From contig CAJWEI010000011.1 of NCBI GenBank assembly GCA_913031285.1, positions 1 to 63,685 on the forward strand: 63,685 nucleotides of DNA. Reading direction: 5' to 3'. This DNA comes from an uncultured Alphaproteobacteria bacterium (GTDB lineage Bacteria; Pseudomonadota; Alphaproteobacteria; Rhodobacterales; Rhodobacteraceae). The notes under the pieces are model-generated. The model ran no database searches and was not told the origin of the DNA. It saw nothing but the letters and a program-made list of their open reading frames with translations. Positions 26,961-36,634 of this stretch are shown here, piece by piece (within the stretch, counting starts at the first letter, position 1; each line of letters begins with the position of its first letter). The translations under genes were made by a program, and so were the position numbers.

Positions 26961-27968
26961 ATGGATCAGGTCGATATAAGCGAGGTAAGCCTCTTAAATA
27001 TAAAGCAGCGAACATCGGAACTCAGTCAAGCGATAGTGCGCACTCCCACTGTAAGAGCGGCATCTTCTATAATAGAAAACTTTCTTGAAGGTGGTGAACT
27101 ATACCTTAAACTAGAATGCTTTCAACATTCGGGATCATTCAAAGCACGGGGTGCACTTTCTGTTATCCGTTCAATTCTATTGGACAAACAGCCTGCCGGA
27201 ATAACGGCTGCGAGTGCAGGAAACCATGCAATTGCAGCCGCCTGGGCGGCACGCAAAAGTGGGCTGTCAGCAAAAGTTGTAATGCAATCAACTGCAAATC
27301 CATTTCGCATCGCCCTTGCCCAGAAAGAGCGTGCCGAAGTCATCATCAAAGAACCAGGACAAGCCACTTTTGCAGAAGCAGAACGCCTGTCACGCGATGA
27401 GGGTCGAGCTTTTGTTCATCCGTTCGAAGGTATTCACACAACATTAGGCACTGCAGGCGTTGGATTCGAACTTATGCAGGATGTTCCCGAGCTTGAGGCT
27501 GTCATCGTGTCAGTCGGTGGAGGAGGCTTAATAAGCGGCGTTGCCGCCGCCATAAAATTGATAAACCCGAAATGTCTGATCTACGGCGCTGAACCAACTG
27601 GGGCTGATGCTATGTCTCAAAGCCTAAAAGCAGGTAAACCAATAACACTGAACAACGTTGAAACGATTGCTGATAGCCTATCACCGCCAATGACCTTGCC
27701 TTTTGGGCACGCGGTTTGCAGTGCCTACATCGACGATATGGTTACAGTCACAGATGACAAAATCTGTGCGGGCATGGTCTATTTTCAGCAAGAGACCAAG
27801 CTTGCTGTTGAGCCAGCAGCAGGTGCATCTTTGGCGGCTCTCACAGGACCGCTTCGCTCGCGGCTCAGAGGTAAAAAGGTCGGCATTGTGGTGTGTGGTG
27901 CCAATATCGATGCTGTAACTTATTCTGAGCAATTACGTCGCGGCTTGAGCGCTTTGGACAAAATATAG
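26961..27968 (+). CDS. Threonine/serine dehydratase-like PLP enzyme
   Basis: This fold-type II PLP enzyme of 335 residues is of the catabolic threonine/serine ammonia-lyase type, with no C-terminal ACT regulatory domain. The PLP lysine is in SGSFKARGA. The substrate-carboxylate loop is TAASAGNHAIAAAWAA, and the phosphate-cup glycines are SVGGGGLISG. I prefer the ATG at 26961, with GGAG 9 bases before it, over the TTG at 26946. Close relatives include hydroxyectoine and 3-hydroxyaspartate dehydratases, so the substrate is not certain. Together with the upstream IlvD-family enzyme it could form a small hydroxy-acid or amino-acid module; that is inference. Confidence 0.85.
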   Translation: MDQVDISEVSLLNIKQRTSELSQAIVRTPTVRAASSIIENFLEGGELYLKLECFQHSGSFKARGALSVIRSILLDKQPAGITAASAGNHAIAAAWAARKSGLSAKVVMQSTANPFRIALAQKERAEVIIKEPGQATFAEAERLSRDEGRAFVHPFEGIHTTLGTAGVGFELMQDVPELEAVIVSVGGGGLISGVAAAIKLINPKCLIYGAEPTGADAMSQSLKAGKPITLNNVETIADSLSPPMTLPFGHAVCSAYIDDMVTVTDDKICAGMVYFQQETKLAVEPAAGASLAALTGPLRSRLRGKKVGIVVCGANIDAVTYSEQLRRGLSALDKI

Positions 27969-27994
27969 AGATCTCATTTGGTGCCTAAAAAACC

Positions 27995-29335
27995 TTAGGT
28001 ATATGCACTGTAAGTCTGAGCTATTCTTTCAAGAGCGTTTTCAACCAGCATCTCTTCACTTTTACCGGTCCGCCGTGAGGTCAGTTCAATAACACCATTT
28101 TTCAAACCTCGCGGACCAACCGTGATGCGCCACGGTAATCCGATCAAATCCATTGTTGCAAATTTGCCCCCAGCCCGTTCCAATCTGTCATCATAAAGCG
28201 GTTCTAATCCCAAGGCCTTCATGCCCAAATAAAATGCCTCACAAACAGCATCAGTTTCCGCATCGCCTTGTTTGAGGTTTACAATGCCACAATGGAATGG
28301 AGTGACACCCTCAGGCCATATAATTCCACGGTCATCATGGGATGCTTCAATAATAGCCCCAATAAGACGAGACACGCCAATGCCGTGGCTACCCATATGA
28401 ACGGGTACCAGCTCGCCTGTATCTTTTACAACATTTGCACCCATGGATTCTGAGTATTTCGTGCCAAAGTAGAAGATTTGACCGACTTCTATCCCACGGC
28501 TGCTTTTGCGTCTATGTGCAGGGATCTGCAAAAAAATATCATCGTCGTGTGTCTCATCCGTCCGCGCGTAAGGCGTTGTCCATTCATTGAAAATGGCGGC
28601 ACATTCATCTTGATCATCATAGTCCACTGTACGATCACCAATTTTCAGATCTAGAATGTCACTGTCATAGAAAACTTCGGATTCTCCTGTATCAGCAAGA
28701 ACTAGAAATTCATGAGTATCCTCGCCTCCAATGGGACCACTGTCGGCCCTCATAGGTAGGGCTTTCAGTCCCATCCGCTCATAAGTACGTAGATAGCTCA
28801 CAAGATGACGGTTGTAAGCATGCATCGCACTTTTGCGATCAATGTCAAAATTATACCCGTCCTTCATGAAGAATTCACGGCCCCGCATCACACCAAAACG
28901 CGGGCGCGTTTCATCACGAAATTTCCACTGTATATGATAAAGCGTCAAGGGAAGATCTTTGTAAGATCCAACATGATTACGAAAAATGTCAGTTATCAGC
29001 TCTTCATTTGTGGGTCCATAGAGCATATCACGGTCATGCCGGTCTTTAATCCGCAGCATTTCGTGACCATAGACTTCATATCGCCCACTCTCGCGCCACA
29101 AATCCGCAGGCTGTAACGTTGGCATCAACATTGGAATATGACCAGCGCGAACTTGTTCTTCGTGAACGATATTTTCTAGCTTACGCAGAATTTTGAACCC
29201 CATAGGCAACCACGAGTAAATGCCTGTGCTGGATTGTTTAATCATGCCAGCGCGCAGCATTAATCTATGGCTAGCGATTTGTGCCTCAGCCGGGTTTTCC
29301 TTGAGGACGGGTAAAAAATATCGCGACAAGCGCAT
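27995..29335 (-). CDS. proS: Prolyl-tRNA synthetase
   Basis: The 446-residue class II synthetase charges tRNA-Pro. It has the N-terminal [19 protein letters not shown], motif 1 region ([13 protein letters not shown]), motif 2 ([25 protein letters not shown], here abbreviated) and motif 3 near [10 protein letters not shown], followed by an anticodon-binding domain. It lacks the large editing insertion of the E. coli enzyme, which is normal for alphaproteobacterial ProS and explains the short length. It is convergent with the PLP-enzyme gene (27 bases between stops) and divergent from the permease gene that follows. Confidence 0.96.
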   Translation of the reverse strand: MRLSRYFLPVLKENPAEAQIASHRLMLRAGMIKQSSTGIYSWLPMGFKILRKLENIVHEEQVRAGHIPMLMPTLQPADLWRESGRYEVYGHEMLRIKDRHDRDMLYGPTNEELITDIFRNHVGSYKDLPLTLYHIQWKFRDETRPRFGVMRGREFFMKDGYNFDIDRKSAMHAYNRHLVSYLRTYERMGLKALPMRADSGPIGGEDTHEFLVLADTGESEVFYDSDILDLKIGDRTVDYDDQDECAAIFNEWTTPYARTDETHDDDIFLQIPAHRRKSSRGIEVGQIFYFGTKYSESMGANVVKDTGELVPVHMGSHGIGVSRLIGAIIEASHDDRGIIWPEGVTPFHCGIVNLKQGDAETDAVCEAFYLGMKALGLEPLYDDRLERAGGKFATMDLIGLPWRITVGPRGLKNGVIELTSRRTGKSEEMLVENALERIAQTYSAYT

Positions 29336-29518
29336 TGCGTATCCTTAATGCTTTTTGGCTTTCCATCTTTTAAGGGGAATTGACCGAACTGACAAGGTCG
29401 CATCCTTTAAAACAAACACCACCGCGACAAGCGACTGCTGCGATATAATATTGCAAATACTTGCATCCAGAAACCATTTAAGTCACATTATTAAAAATCA
29501 AATGAGATCAGGTCACAC

Positions 29519-30619
29519 ATGTCACTTCCCATTCAAAATCAGGCGCTTTACTGGAGCTTAGCTGGCTCTATTCTTTTGATGCTTTTATGGTTTTTGGATG
29601 ATGTGCTATTACCGTTCGTGCTCGGCGCTGCACTTGCTTATTTGCTAGATCCAATTGCAGACCGTCTCCAAGCACGCGGCTTGAGCCGAATAATGTCAGT
29701 TTTGATCATTTCAGTTACTGTGCTGATCGTCTTACTTCCCGTGGCTATATTTATTTTGAACACAATTATAAATCAGGCAAGTGCACTTGCCTCAATCAAC
29801 TTCTCGACCGAGAAAGTTGCCGAAATAGAAGCAAGATTAAAATCCATTTTACCAAGCGTAGTAAGTGAAACTTTGGACCTGCAAAGATCCTTGACACAAT
29901 TCGAAGAATTTTTAGCGCCTAGGGCCCAGCAGCTTTTTGATAGTTTTGGAAGAAATATAATAGGCGCTTTAATGACCTCGGCAATATCTTTGGTTAACAT
30001 TCTAGTACTTCTCGTGATCGTACCTGTCGTAACAGTTTACATGTTACTTGATTGGGACCAAATAATTGCCAGAATTGATGCTCTCTTACCGCGAGATCAT
30101 ACAAAAAACATCAGAATGCTGGCCCAAGAGATCGACAATACTTTGGCCGCCTTTGTGCGTGGAATGGGATCTGTTTGCCTTATCCTTGGGACATATTATG
30201 CTGTGTCTTTGTGGATGGTAGGTCTAAGTTTTGGCTTTGCTATTGGTTTCTTTGCTGGCCTAGTCACGTTTATTCCTTATCTGGGATCTTTGATGGGAGG
30301 GGCTTTGGCAATTGGGCTTGGAATTTTTGAATTCTGGGGCGAATGGAGCAAGCTAGCACTTGTCGGGGGAATTTTTTTTCTAGGACAAATTGTCGAAGGC
30401 AATTTTCTAACCCCAAAACTCGTTGGCGGTTCTGTTGGACTACACCCAGTGTGGCTTTTGCTGGCTCTCTCAGTTTTTGGTAGCCTATTTGGCTTTTTAG
30501 GTATGCTGATCGCAGTTCCAGTCGCTGCCAGCTTAGGTGTACTGGTCCGCTTTGGTGCTGACCGTTATACTTCAGGACGTCTCTACCAAGGCTCCGTCGG
30601 CGAAAACGCCGAGAAGTAA
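29519..30619 (+). CDS. AI-2E family (PerM-type) membrane protein
   Basis: This 366-residue membrane protein has the AI-2E transporter family layout. Two helices lie at the N-terminus (WSLAGSILLMLLWFLDDVLLPFVLGAALAYLLDPI, given here in part as a known pattern). A soluble segment of about 80 residues follows (about 90-160), then five to six helices with GFFAGLVTFIPYLGSL and LVGGSVGLHPVWLLLAL, both typical. Function in this family ranges from signal export to ion or lipid transport and is open here. Its stop overlaps the start of hdaA (TAATG), so the two are translationally coupled. Confidence 0.88.
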   Translation: MSLPIQNQALYWSLAGSILLMLLWFLDDVLLPFVLGAALAYLLDPIADRLQARGLSRIMSVLIISVTVLIVLLPVAIFILNTIINQASALASINFSTEKVAEIEARLKSILPSVVSETLDLQRSLTQFEEFLAPRAQQLFDSFGRNIIGALMTSAISLVNILVLLVIVPVVTVYMLLDWDQIIARIDALLPRDHTKNIRMLAQEIDNTLAAFVRGMGSVCLILGTYYAVSLWMVGLSFGFAIGFFAGLVTFIPYLGSLMGGALAIGLGIFEFWGEWSKLALVGGIFFLGQIVEGNFLTPKLVGGSVGLHPVWLLLALSVFGSLFGFLGMLIAVPVAASLGVLVRFGADRYTSGRLYQGSVGENAEK

Positions 30620-31296
30620 TGGATAGACAACTAGCATTTGAACTACCAAGTCGTACGTCGCTTGATAAGGGTGACTTTTTCATATCGCAGAGCAATAAAA
30701 TCGCCGTGAGCCTGATTGAAGATTGGAAAAATTGGCCCCTCAAGAAGCATTTTTTGAATGGCCCCAAAAGCTCAGGGAAAAGCCATTTAGCCCATGTTTG
30801 GGCGAAATTAAGTGATGCAACTATAGTCTCGGCTGATCAACTTCAGGATCCAGAAATACTTGCATCTGGGAACATCGTTATCGAGAATATTGACAGAATT
30901 GTGGGACAGATCGATATGGAAACCCACCTTTTCCATGCGCATAACCTTATCTTTGCAAACCAACACTTTTTATTGATGACAGGATTAAGCAGCCCGTCAC
31001 ATTGGAAATTCGCTCTGCCTGATCTTGCATCGAGGTTACAGGGAACGAGGCTCGCCAGCCTTAGAGAACCCGATGATATACTCCTTTCCGGATTGCTGGC
31101 AAAGTTGTTTGCTGATCGGCAATTGTACCCCGCGCCAGACGTCATCCAATATCTTACAACACGCCTCGAGCGATCCCATGCAGCGGCCGAATATTTTGTA
31201 CAGATAGCAGATCAGGCAGCTCTTGCTGAGCATAGATCCATCACACGCGCCTTTGTTGGAAAGATGCTAGCACAAATACCTTCGATCTTGGATTGA
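30619..31296 (+). CDS. hdaA: DnaA-like regulatory protein, HdaA type
   Basis: The 225-residue AAA+ protein resembles the central domain of DnaA without its DNA-binding domain, as in Hda/HdaA, which stimulates DnaA-ATP hydrolysis and limits re-initiation. The N-terminus has QLAFELP, the clamp-binding type motif of HdaA. Walker A is GPKSSGKSH near residue 48. LPDLASRLQGTRLASLREPDD matches the sensor/lid region of DnaA-like proteins. It overlaps the upstream permease gene by one base. In relatives I know, ppk often follows this gene; here ppx starts only 58 bases later. Confidence 0.88.
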   Translation: MDRQLAFELPSRTSLDKGDFFISQSNKIAVSLIEDWKNWPLKKHFLNGPKSSGKSHLAHVWAKLSDATIVSADQLQDPEILASGNIVIENIDRIVGQIDMETHLFHAHNLIFANQHFLLMTGLSSPSHWKFALPDLASRLQGTRLASLREPDDILLSGLLAKLFADRQLYPAPDVIQYLTTRLERSHAAAEYFVQIADQAALAEHRSITRAFVGKMLAQIPSILD

Positions 31297-31354
31297 CCAG
31301 ATCAGTTTCTATCTGCATATCTGACTAGTAATTAATTTCCTGTGAGTCTGCCGA

Positions 31355-32896
31355 ATGAATACCGGTTCTTTTTCAACTGATTTGCACTGGGATCCTTACC
31401 ATAGACCTAACTTACCCCAGTTTGACGAAAAACGCCTGTCCCGCGTTGGCGTAATTGACGTCGGATCAAACTCTGTAAGGCTTGTAGTCTTCGATGGCGC
31501 AGCCCGTTCCCCTGCTTATTTTTACAACGAAAAGATAATGTGCGCTTTGGGGTCTAACTTGTCCACAACTGGCATACTAAATCCCGAAGGACGAATGCGC
31601 GCGATTAGCGCCATTCGGCGGTTCAAATACCTTGCTAAGGCAATGGGGATCCCTGAATTGACAGCGGTTGCAACGGCAGCTGTTCGCGAGGCAGAGGATG
31701 GTGTAGACTTCTGTAAGCAAGTCTATGAAACCACAGGGCAAAAAATATGGATTATTGACGGTAGAGAAGAAGCGCGGCTCTCTGCGCAGGGCATCCTTTT
31801 GGGCTGGCCGGGATCTTACGGTCTCGTTTGTGACTTGGGTGGTTCATCCATGGAGCTAGCTGAGATTAATAACGGCGAGGTTGGGCGCCGCGTTACATCA
31901 CGCCTTGGTCCTCTCAAACTTATGGAAATTAAAGGCGGAAGAGCAGCTCGTGTAAAATTCATACGAGCAACATTAGAAAAACTGGCCTCGGAATTGGGCC
32001 CTCAGCATAATCGACTTTTTCTTGTCGGAGGTTCGTGGCGGGCAATGGCGCGGATTGATATGATGCGTACAAATTATCCGCTACTCGTGTTGCATGAATA
32101 TCGAATGGATGCTAACTCAGTTAACAAGACACTTGATCTCATCAAGAACAATTCTGGTTCCAAGTTGCAGCATGTTTCCGGATTGTCTGAAGCTCGTTTT
32201 TCTCTTGTACCTTACGCAGGCGAAGTACTTGAGGTTATTTTAGAAGTATTTGAACCCAAAGATATTGCCCTTTCGAGCTATGGACTTCGTGAGGGGATTC
32301 TTTACGAACAAATGTCTGATGACATCAGGCTCCGCGATCCGTTGATAGAAGCCTGCAAAGTTTCCGAAAAAAGTGATGCCCGAGTGCCGGGAATGGGCAA
32401 AAGTTTAAACAAATTCGTTGCACCACTTTTTCCAAATGCGAGCATGGACCTCCTCCGTCTTATCAAAGCCGCCTGCATGCTCCATGATGTCAGCTGGCGC
32501 GCCCATCCCGATTATCGAGCGGAGGTTTGTTTTGACAACGCAACCCGTACTAATCTTGGCGGACTTAAGCATTCTGAACGAGTTTTCTTGGGGCTTGCTC
32601 TGATGCAAAGACACAAAAACAATCGCGATACTGAAACATTTGCGCCACTTATAGCATTACTTGATCAAGATGAAATCAAGAATGCCGGAATACTCGGTAA
32701 AGCGATGCGGCTAGGGGCTATGATGTGGATTTCTGAAAAGGGCCAAGACACCAAACTAAAATGGGATCCGCAATCATCTAAACTAACGCTTAGAATGACA
32801 AAAAGTTCCGAAGGACTTTTCGGAGAGGTTGTTGCCGCCAGGCTAGACTCTCTTGCCGCTACTTTGGGCTGTAGTGCCGATCATGAGATAGATTAG
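31355..32896 (+). CDS. ppx: Exopolyphosphatase/guanosine pentaphosphatase (Ppx/GppA family)
   Basis: The 513-residue protein has the Ppx/GppA actin-like ATPase fold, with GVIDVGSNSVRLVVFDG in the phosphate-1 loop, then ATAAVREAEDG, EEARLSAQGI and VCDLGGSSMELAEI. A C-terminal half with an HD-like segment (ACMLHDVSWRAHPDYR) is typical of the alphaproteobacterial form. It would shorten polyphosphate or hydrolyse pppGpp. It follows hdaA closely. The polyphosphate kinase gene that commonly sits beside ppx is not in this window. Confidence 0.92.
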   Translation: MNTGSFSTDLHWDPYHRPNLPQFDEKRLSRVGVIDVGSNSVRLVVFDGAARSPAYFYNEKIMCALGSNLSTTGILNPEGRMRAISAIRRFKYLAKAMGIPELTAVATAAVREAEDGVDFCKQVYETTGQKIWIIDGREEARLSAQGILLGWPGSYGLVCDLGGSSMELAEINNGEVGRRVTSRLGPLKLMEIKGGRAARVKFIRATLEKLASELGPQHNRLFLVGGSWRAMARIDMMRTNYPLLVLHEYRMDANSVNKTLDLIKNNSGSKLQHVSGLSEARFSLVPYAGEVLEVILEVFEPKDIALSSYGLREGILYEQMSDDIRLRDPLIEACKVSEKSDARVPGMGKSLNKFVAPLFPNASMDLLRLIKAACMLHDVSWRAHPDYRAEVCFDNATRTNLGGLKHSERVFLGLALMQRHKNNRDTETFAPLIALLDQDEIKNAGILGKAMRLGAMMWISEKGQDTKLKWDPQSSKLTLRMTKSSEGLFGEVVAARLDSLAATLGCSADHEID

Positions 32897-32970
32897 TTAA
32901 CACCTTAAAAACCTTTATAGCTTGCATAATATTGGATAGTTCTTCCTCTGGCCAAGAGAAGCTAAGAAAG

Positions 32971-33285
32971 TTATCGAAATTGCAGACTTCGCGCCCGGTG
33001 AGGATCTACCTTAGTACTCTCAGAAACCTCGCCGAGCATGGATTTCCCATTTTTGTTTACTGCAATAATTCTACCAGCAGCTAATAATTTTTTATCAGAT
33101 AAAATATCAACATACTTTTTATCTTGATCGTTCGGAATCTCAGCGCCATGTAATTTATAGCTCAGGCTTAAAATGTTCGGTTCAAAACCGCTAGGAACAT
33201 AAAAGATCTGTATCTGATCTTGAGACATTTGCCTGTACTTACCAAGCAATGAAGGCCCGGCAGAAGAATTTGTATGGATGATCAC
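32971..33285 (-). CDS. Hypothetical protein, 104 residues
   Basis: I do not recognise this protein. The frame opens at a GTG (33283-33285) without a clear ribosome-binding site. It encodes MIIHTNSSAGPSLLGKYRQ, then a polar, protein-like stretch (QIQIFYVPSGFEPNILSL) and a basic end. It lacks membrane segments. It lies downstream of the helicase gene on the same strand and is convergent with ppx. It may be a true small gene or the end of an older, larger one. Confidence 0.4.
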   Translation of the reverse strand: MIIHTNSSAGPSLLGKYRQMSQDQIQIFYVPSGFEPNILSLSYKLHGAEIPNDQDKKYVDILSDKKLLAAGRIIAVNKNGKSMLGEVSESTKVDPHRARSLQFR

Positions 33286-33423
33286 GTAAGATCAACGCGC
33301 GAATGGTCAAAAGCTTGAATCCTGAGAACAAATATAATTGCAAGCGGTTTCCCAAAAATTACCACTACTGGCCACACAGAACAAATCATTCTATGGCGAC
33401 AAAGCGTATCCATAATCCTATTT

Positions 33424-34725
33424 TTAAGCAGCGGACTTCGATGATTTTGCTTTGCGCCTTTGCCGAGCTTTCTGCGCTCCAGTAATTGGCGGCTTACCAA
33501 CAATTTTATCCCCCGCCTTAGAACCATTACGCGCACTTTTTCGGCGCGATCCACCTCTGTTATTTGACTTCTTACCTCTTGGAGCTTGGATATCTTCCCA
33601 CGGCCGCCCAGAGGCAATGGGTATGCTGCGGCCCATTGCCTTTTCGATAGCCTTTAATTCATCCATTTCGTCTGGCGCACAAAATGCGACTGCTGCGCCG
33701 TCTGCACCCGCTCGGGCTGTGCGGCCAATTCGATGTACATAGTTATCACCGACGTTTGGCAGATCAAAATTATAGACGTGGCGCACCTGAGGAATATCAA
33801 GACCGCGAGCTGCGACATCCGTTGCAACCAATATTTTGATCTCACCTACCCTAAACGACTTAAGCGCTCTCTCTCTTTGTCCCTGAGATTTGTTACCGTG
33901 CACTGAGCCTGCAAGAAAACCAGATTTATTCAACGTTTTCATAAGCTTTTCCGTACCGTGCTTAGTACGAGAAAAAACTAGGGCGAGCTCATCACGATGT
34001 TTATCAAGCAGCTCAATGAGTAATTTAGTTTTTTCGGCTTTGGCAATAAAATGAATGGTTTGAGTTATTTTATCTGCGGCTTTGCCTGGAGGCGAAACTT
34101 GGACCCGCATTGGGTTTTGCAAGTAACTATTGGCCAGCTCGTTCATTTGATTTGGCATCGTAGCAGAAAACAGCATGGTCTGACGGGTCTTGGGCAGCAT
34201 GCCGGCAATCTTACGAAGACTATGAATAAATCCAAGATCAAGCATTTGATCTGCTTCGTCCAAGACGAGGAAAGTAGTCGCGTGTAAGCTAAGAGCGCGG
34301 CGATCCAAAAGATCAATCAGACGACCGGGTGTAGCTACCAAAATGTCGATGCCGCGTGCAACGCGGGCAATCTGTGGGTTAATTGATGCGCCCCCCACAA
34401 CGAGACCAATTTTTATTGGCATATTTTGAACAAACCCGTTGAGGTTATCGCTAATTTGTTTGGCTAGTTCACGCGTAGGAGCTAGAATGAGACCTCGGAC
34501 ACTTTTGGGTTCAAGCTTCTGGTTAGTTGCCATCATTTGCGCTATCAAAGGTAGCCCAAACGCTGCCGTCTTTCCCGTTCCAGTTTGAGCCAAGCCCATC
34601 ACATCCTTACCGTTCAGCGCGTGCGGGATGGCATGGGTCTGGATAGGCGTAGGTTCATTGATGTGCATCGCAGCAAGGCGTGATACGAGCTTTCCAGGCA
34701 AGCCCATGGATTCAAATAGATTCAA
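33424..34725 (-). CDS. DEAD-box RNA helicase, RhlE type
   Basis: The 433-residue ATP-dependent RNA helicase has all motifs: Q-motif region EPTPIQTHAIPHAL, motif I AQTGTGKTAA, Ia PTRELA, Ib TPGRL, motif II VLDEADQ, motif III SATMP, then VATDVAARGLDIP and HRIGRTARAG. A basic tail with GSRRKSARNGSK and RQRRKAKSSK likely binds RNA. I chose the TTG start at 34725 (MNLFESMGL) because GAAGGGA lies just upstream and family members begin there; an upstream ATG at 34785 would add 20 unmatched residues. It probably acts in ribosome assembly or RNA turnover at low temperature. Confidence 0.92.
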   Translation of the reverse strand: MNLFESMGLPGKLVSRLAAMHINEPTPIQTHAIPHALNGKDVMGLAQTGTGKTAAFGLPLIAQMMATNQKLEPKSVRGLILAPTRELAKQISDNLNGFVQNMPIKIGLVVGGASINPQIARVARGIDILVATPGRLIDLLDRRALSLHATTFLVLDEADQMLDLGFIHSLRKIAGMLPKTRQTMLFSATMPNQMNELANSYLQNPMRVQVSPPGKAADKITQTIHFIAKAEKTKLLIELLDKHRDELALVFSRTKHGTEKLMKTLNKSGFLAGSVHGNKSQGQRERALKSFRVGEIKILVATDVAARGLDIPQVRHVYNFDLPNVGDNYVHRIGRTARAGADGAAVAFCAPDEMDELKAIEKAMGRSIPIASGRPWEDIQAPRGKKSNNRGGSRRKSARNGSKAGDKIVGKPPITGAQKARQRRKAKSSKSAA

Positions 34726-35214
34726 AACAGTCCCTTCGTGCGTAAAGAACAAGCCAAAACGCGGTTTATATTGGCACACATGCAATCCCCCATACCGCCA
34801 TAAGTGGGCGCCTCTCGCAGCCTAATTCAGCCTAACGCCCAACTAATTGCGTTGTGCTTGTGACCCCGCATGATTTTGGGAAAGTTGCGATATTCGTGAC
34901 GACCTCTTAAATTTTCAATTATTACGCCGTCCAACTGCTCACGCGGCGGGAAAACCAGATCGCGATCTAATGCGCCTTTTGTATCTAAAAGTCAACACAT
35001 GAAAGGAACTCAACCAGGTATCACGTGCCTTTGAAAACACCATAAACTCCTCTTTCGGTCAAATAAAATCATATACTTGAGAGCAACAACTTCAAAAATA
35101 CGTAAGAATTTCACACGCTTTTTTATTCTATGCAGACAAAAGTTTCAGAGCACTATTTAAAAGTGTGGTAGGACTAAAAACTACTTAAATCTACCTTAGG
35201 ATCAGACAAAAATT
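34726..35214. other. Intergenic region between helicase gene and the tmm pseudogene
   Basis: About 490 bases hold the promoter of the helicase gene and whatever remains of the tmm promoter. No credible gene, dyad or RNA fold is seen. Confidence 0.4.
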
Positions 35215-36541
35215 TTGACTCATAAGGAATACATTGGCAATTTTGAAACAGAGAAAGACAAAATCGTAAAATTGGGATGCTGTGAGGGTTTGCGAAAAAA
35301 AACAAGAGTAGCCATCATTGGTGGTGGGCCCTCTGGATTCGCTCAATTACGTGCATTCCAAAAAGCATCTAAGGCGGCCGAAAATATTCCAGAAATCGTT
35401 TCTTTCGAGAAACAAGCTAATTGGAGCGGTTTATGCAATTATGGCTGGCAAACAGGACTGTATGCAAACGGTGAAACTTGTCACGCATCTGTGTATCGTT
35501 ATCTTTGGTCTAATAGACCAAAAGAATGCTTAGTATCCGCCGATTATCCTTTGAAGAACATTTTGGAAAACAAATCGCTTCTTACCTACCCAGACAGGTT
35601 CTTTTAGATTACGTAGAAGGTAATGTGAAAAAGCCAATGTCCGAGACTGGATCCACTTTAACACGGTCATCCGCAGGATCAATCACGACGATGCATTCGG
35701 AAAGTTCACTGTCATGGCACATAACTATAACCAAGATATATCTTACTCAGTGGAGTTTAACTATATTGTTGTCGCCTCTTGACATTTCTCTACACCCAAT
35801 GTCCCTCATTACGAGGGTTTTGAAACATTTAATGTACGACTTTTACATGCCAAAGACTTTCGTGATGTACGCGAATTTACCGACGAAGATATTTTAATCC
35901 CTGGCACCAGTTATTCCGCAGAAGATATCGGGTCACATGTTGGAAATACGGCAGTAAATCGGTCACCGTGGCCCATCGAACCGCACTGATGGGTTTTGAA
36001 TGGCCTTATAACTGGAAAGAAGTGCCAGCCCTCATAAAAGTGGATGATCGCGTAGCTTATTTTAAAGACGGTTCAAGCAAAATTATCGATGCTATAATTC
36101 TCTGCACAGGATATAAACACCATTTTAGCTTTCTGCCTGATGACCTTCGCCTAAAAACTGCAAACAGGCTCGCCACAGCGGACCCGTATAAGGGAACCGT
36201 TTGGGTCCATAATAGCAAGTTTTTTACCTTGGCATGCAAGGTCAATGGTTCACTCTCAATATGTTTGATACCCAAGCGTCTTGGGCGCGCGAAGAATTAA
36301 GTGGCGACAGAAAATATCCAATCAACTATCAAGGCGAATATGTCAAAGAACTTATAAGCCAGACCGACTATCCTAGCTTTGACGTAGATGGAGCCTGCAA
36401 AGCTTTCTACCAGTGGAAGAAACATAAATCGCTAGCCATCCATCATGAAATTTCGCGACAACACGTAAAGGGCGGTTACCACTGGTTCAATGGCACCAAA
36501 TTCACCACACTGCATGGGCAGAAGCATTGGATAAAATTTAG
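35215..36541 (+). pseudogene. tmm: Decayed trimethylamine monooxygenase gene (tmm)
   Basis: The pieces read in order as the flavin monooxygenase that turns trimethylamine into its N-oxide in marine Roseobacters: [35 protein letters not shown] and [11 protein letters not shown]. Then, in other frames, [125 protein letters not shown] and a frame-shifted [13 protein letters not shown]. Lesions include frameshifts near 35560, 35635, 35935, 36225 and 36450, an in-frame TGA at 35780-35782 where a glycine is expected, and a deletion of roughly 30 residues near 36300. It cannot make a working enzyme. The next gene (minus strand) is unrelated. Confidence 0.9.
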
Positions 36542-36634
36542 ACGTTTATTCAAAAAAATTGCTGTAAAAAAACCCTACAGAAACGGTAATTAGCTTAAAA
36601 ACAGCACATCATGCTACGGAAAAACCAAGACAGA

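Noticed and set aside
30270-30767. 165-codon frame on the minus strand over the AI-2E and hdaA genes
   Set aside because: Shadow of two real overlapping genes on the plus strand.
35780-35782. TGA in tmm read as selenocysteine
   Set aside because: The position normally holds glycine and the gene has many other lesions.
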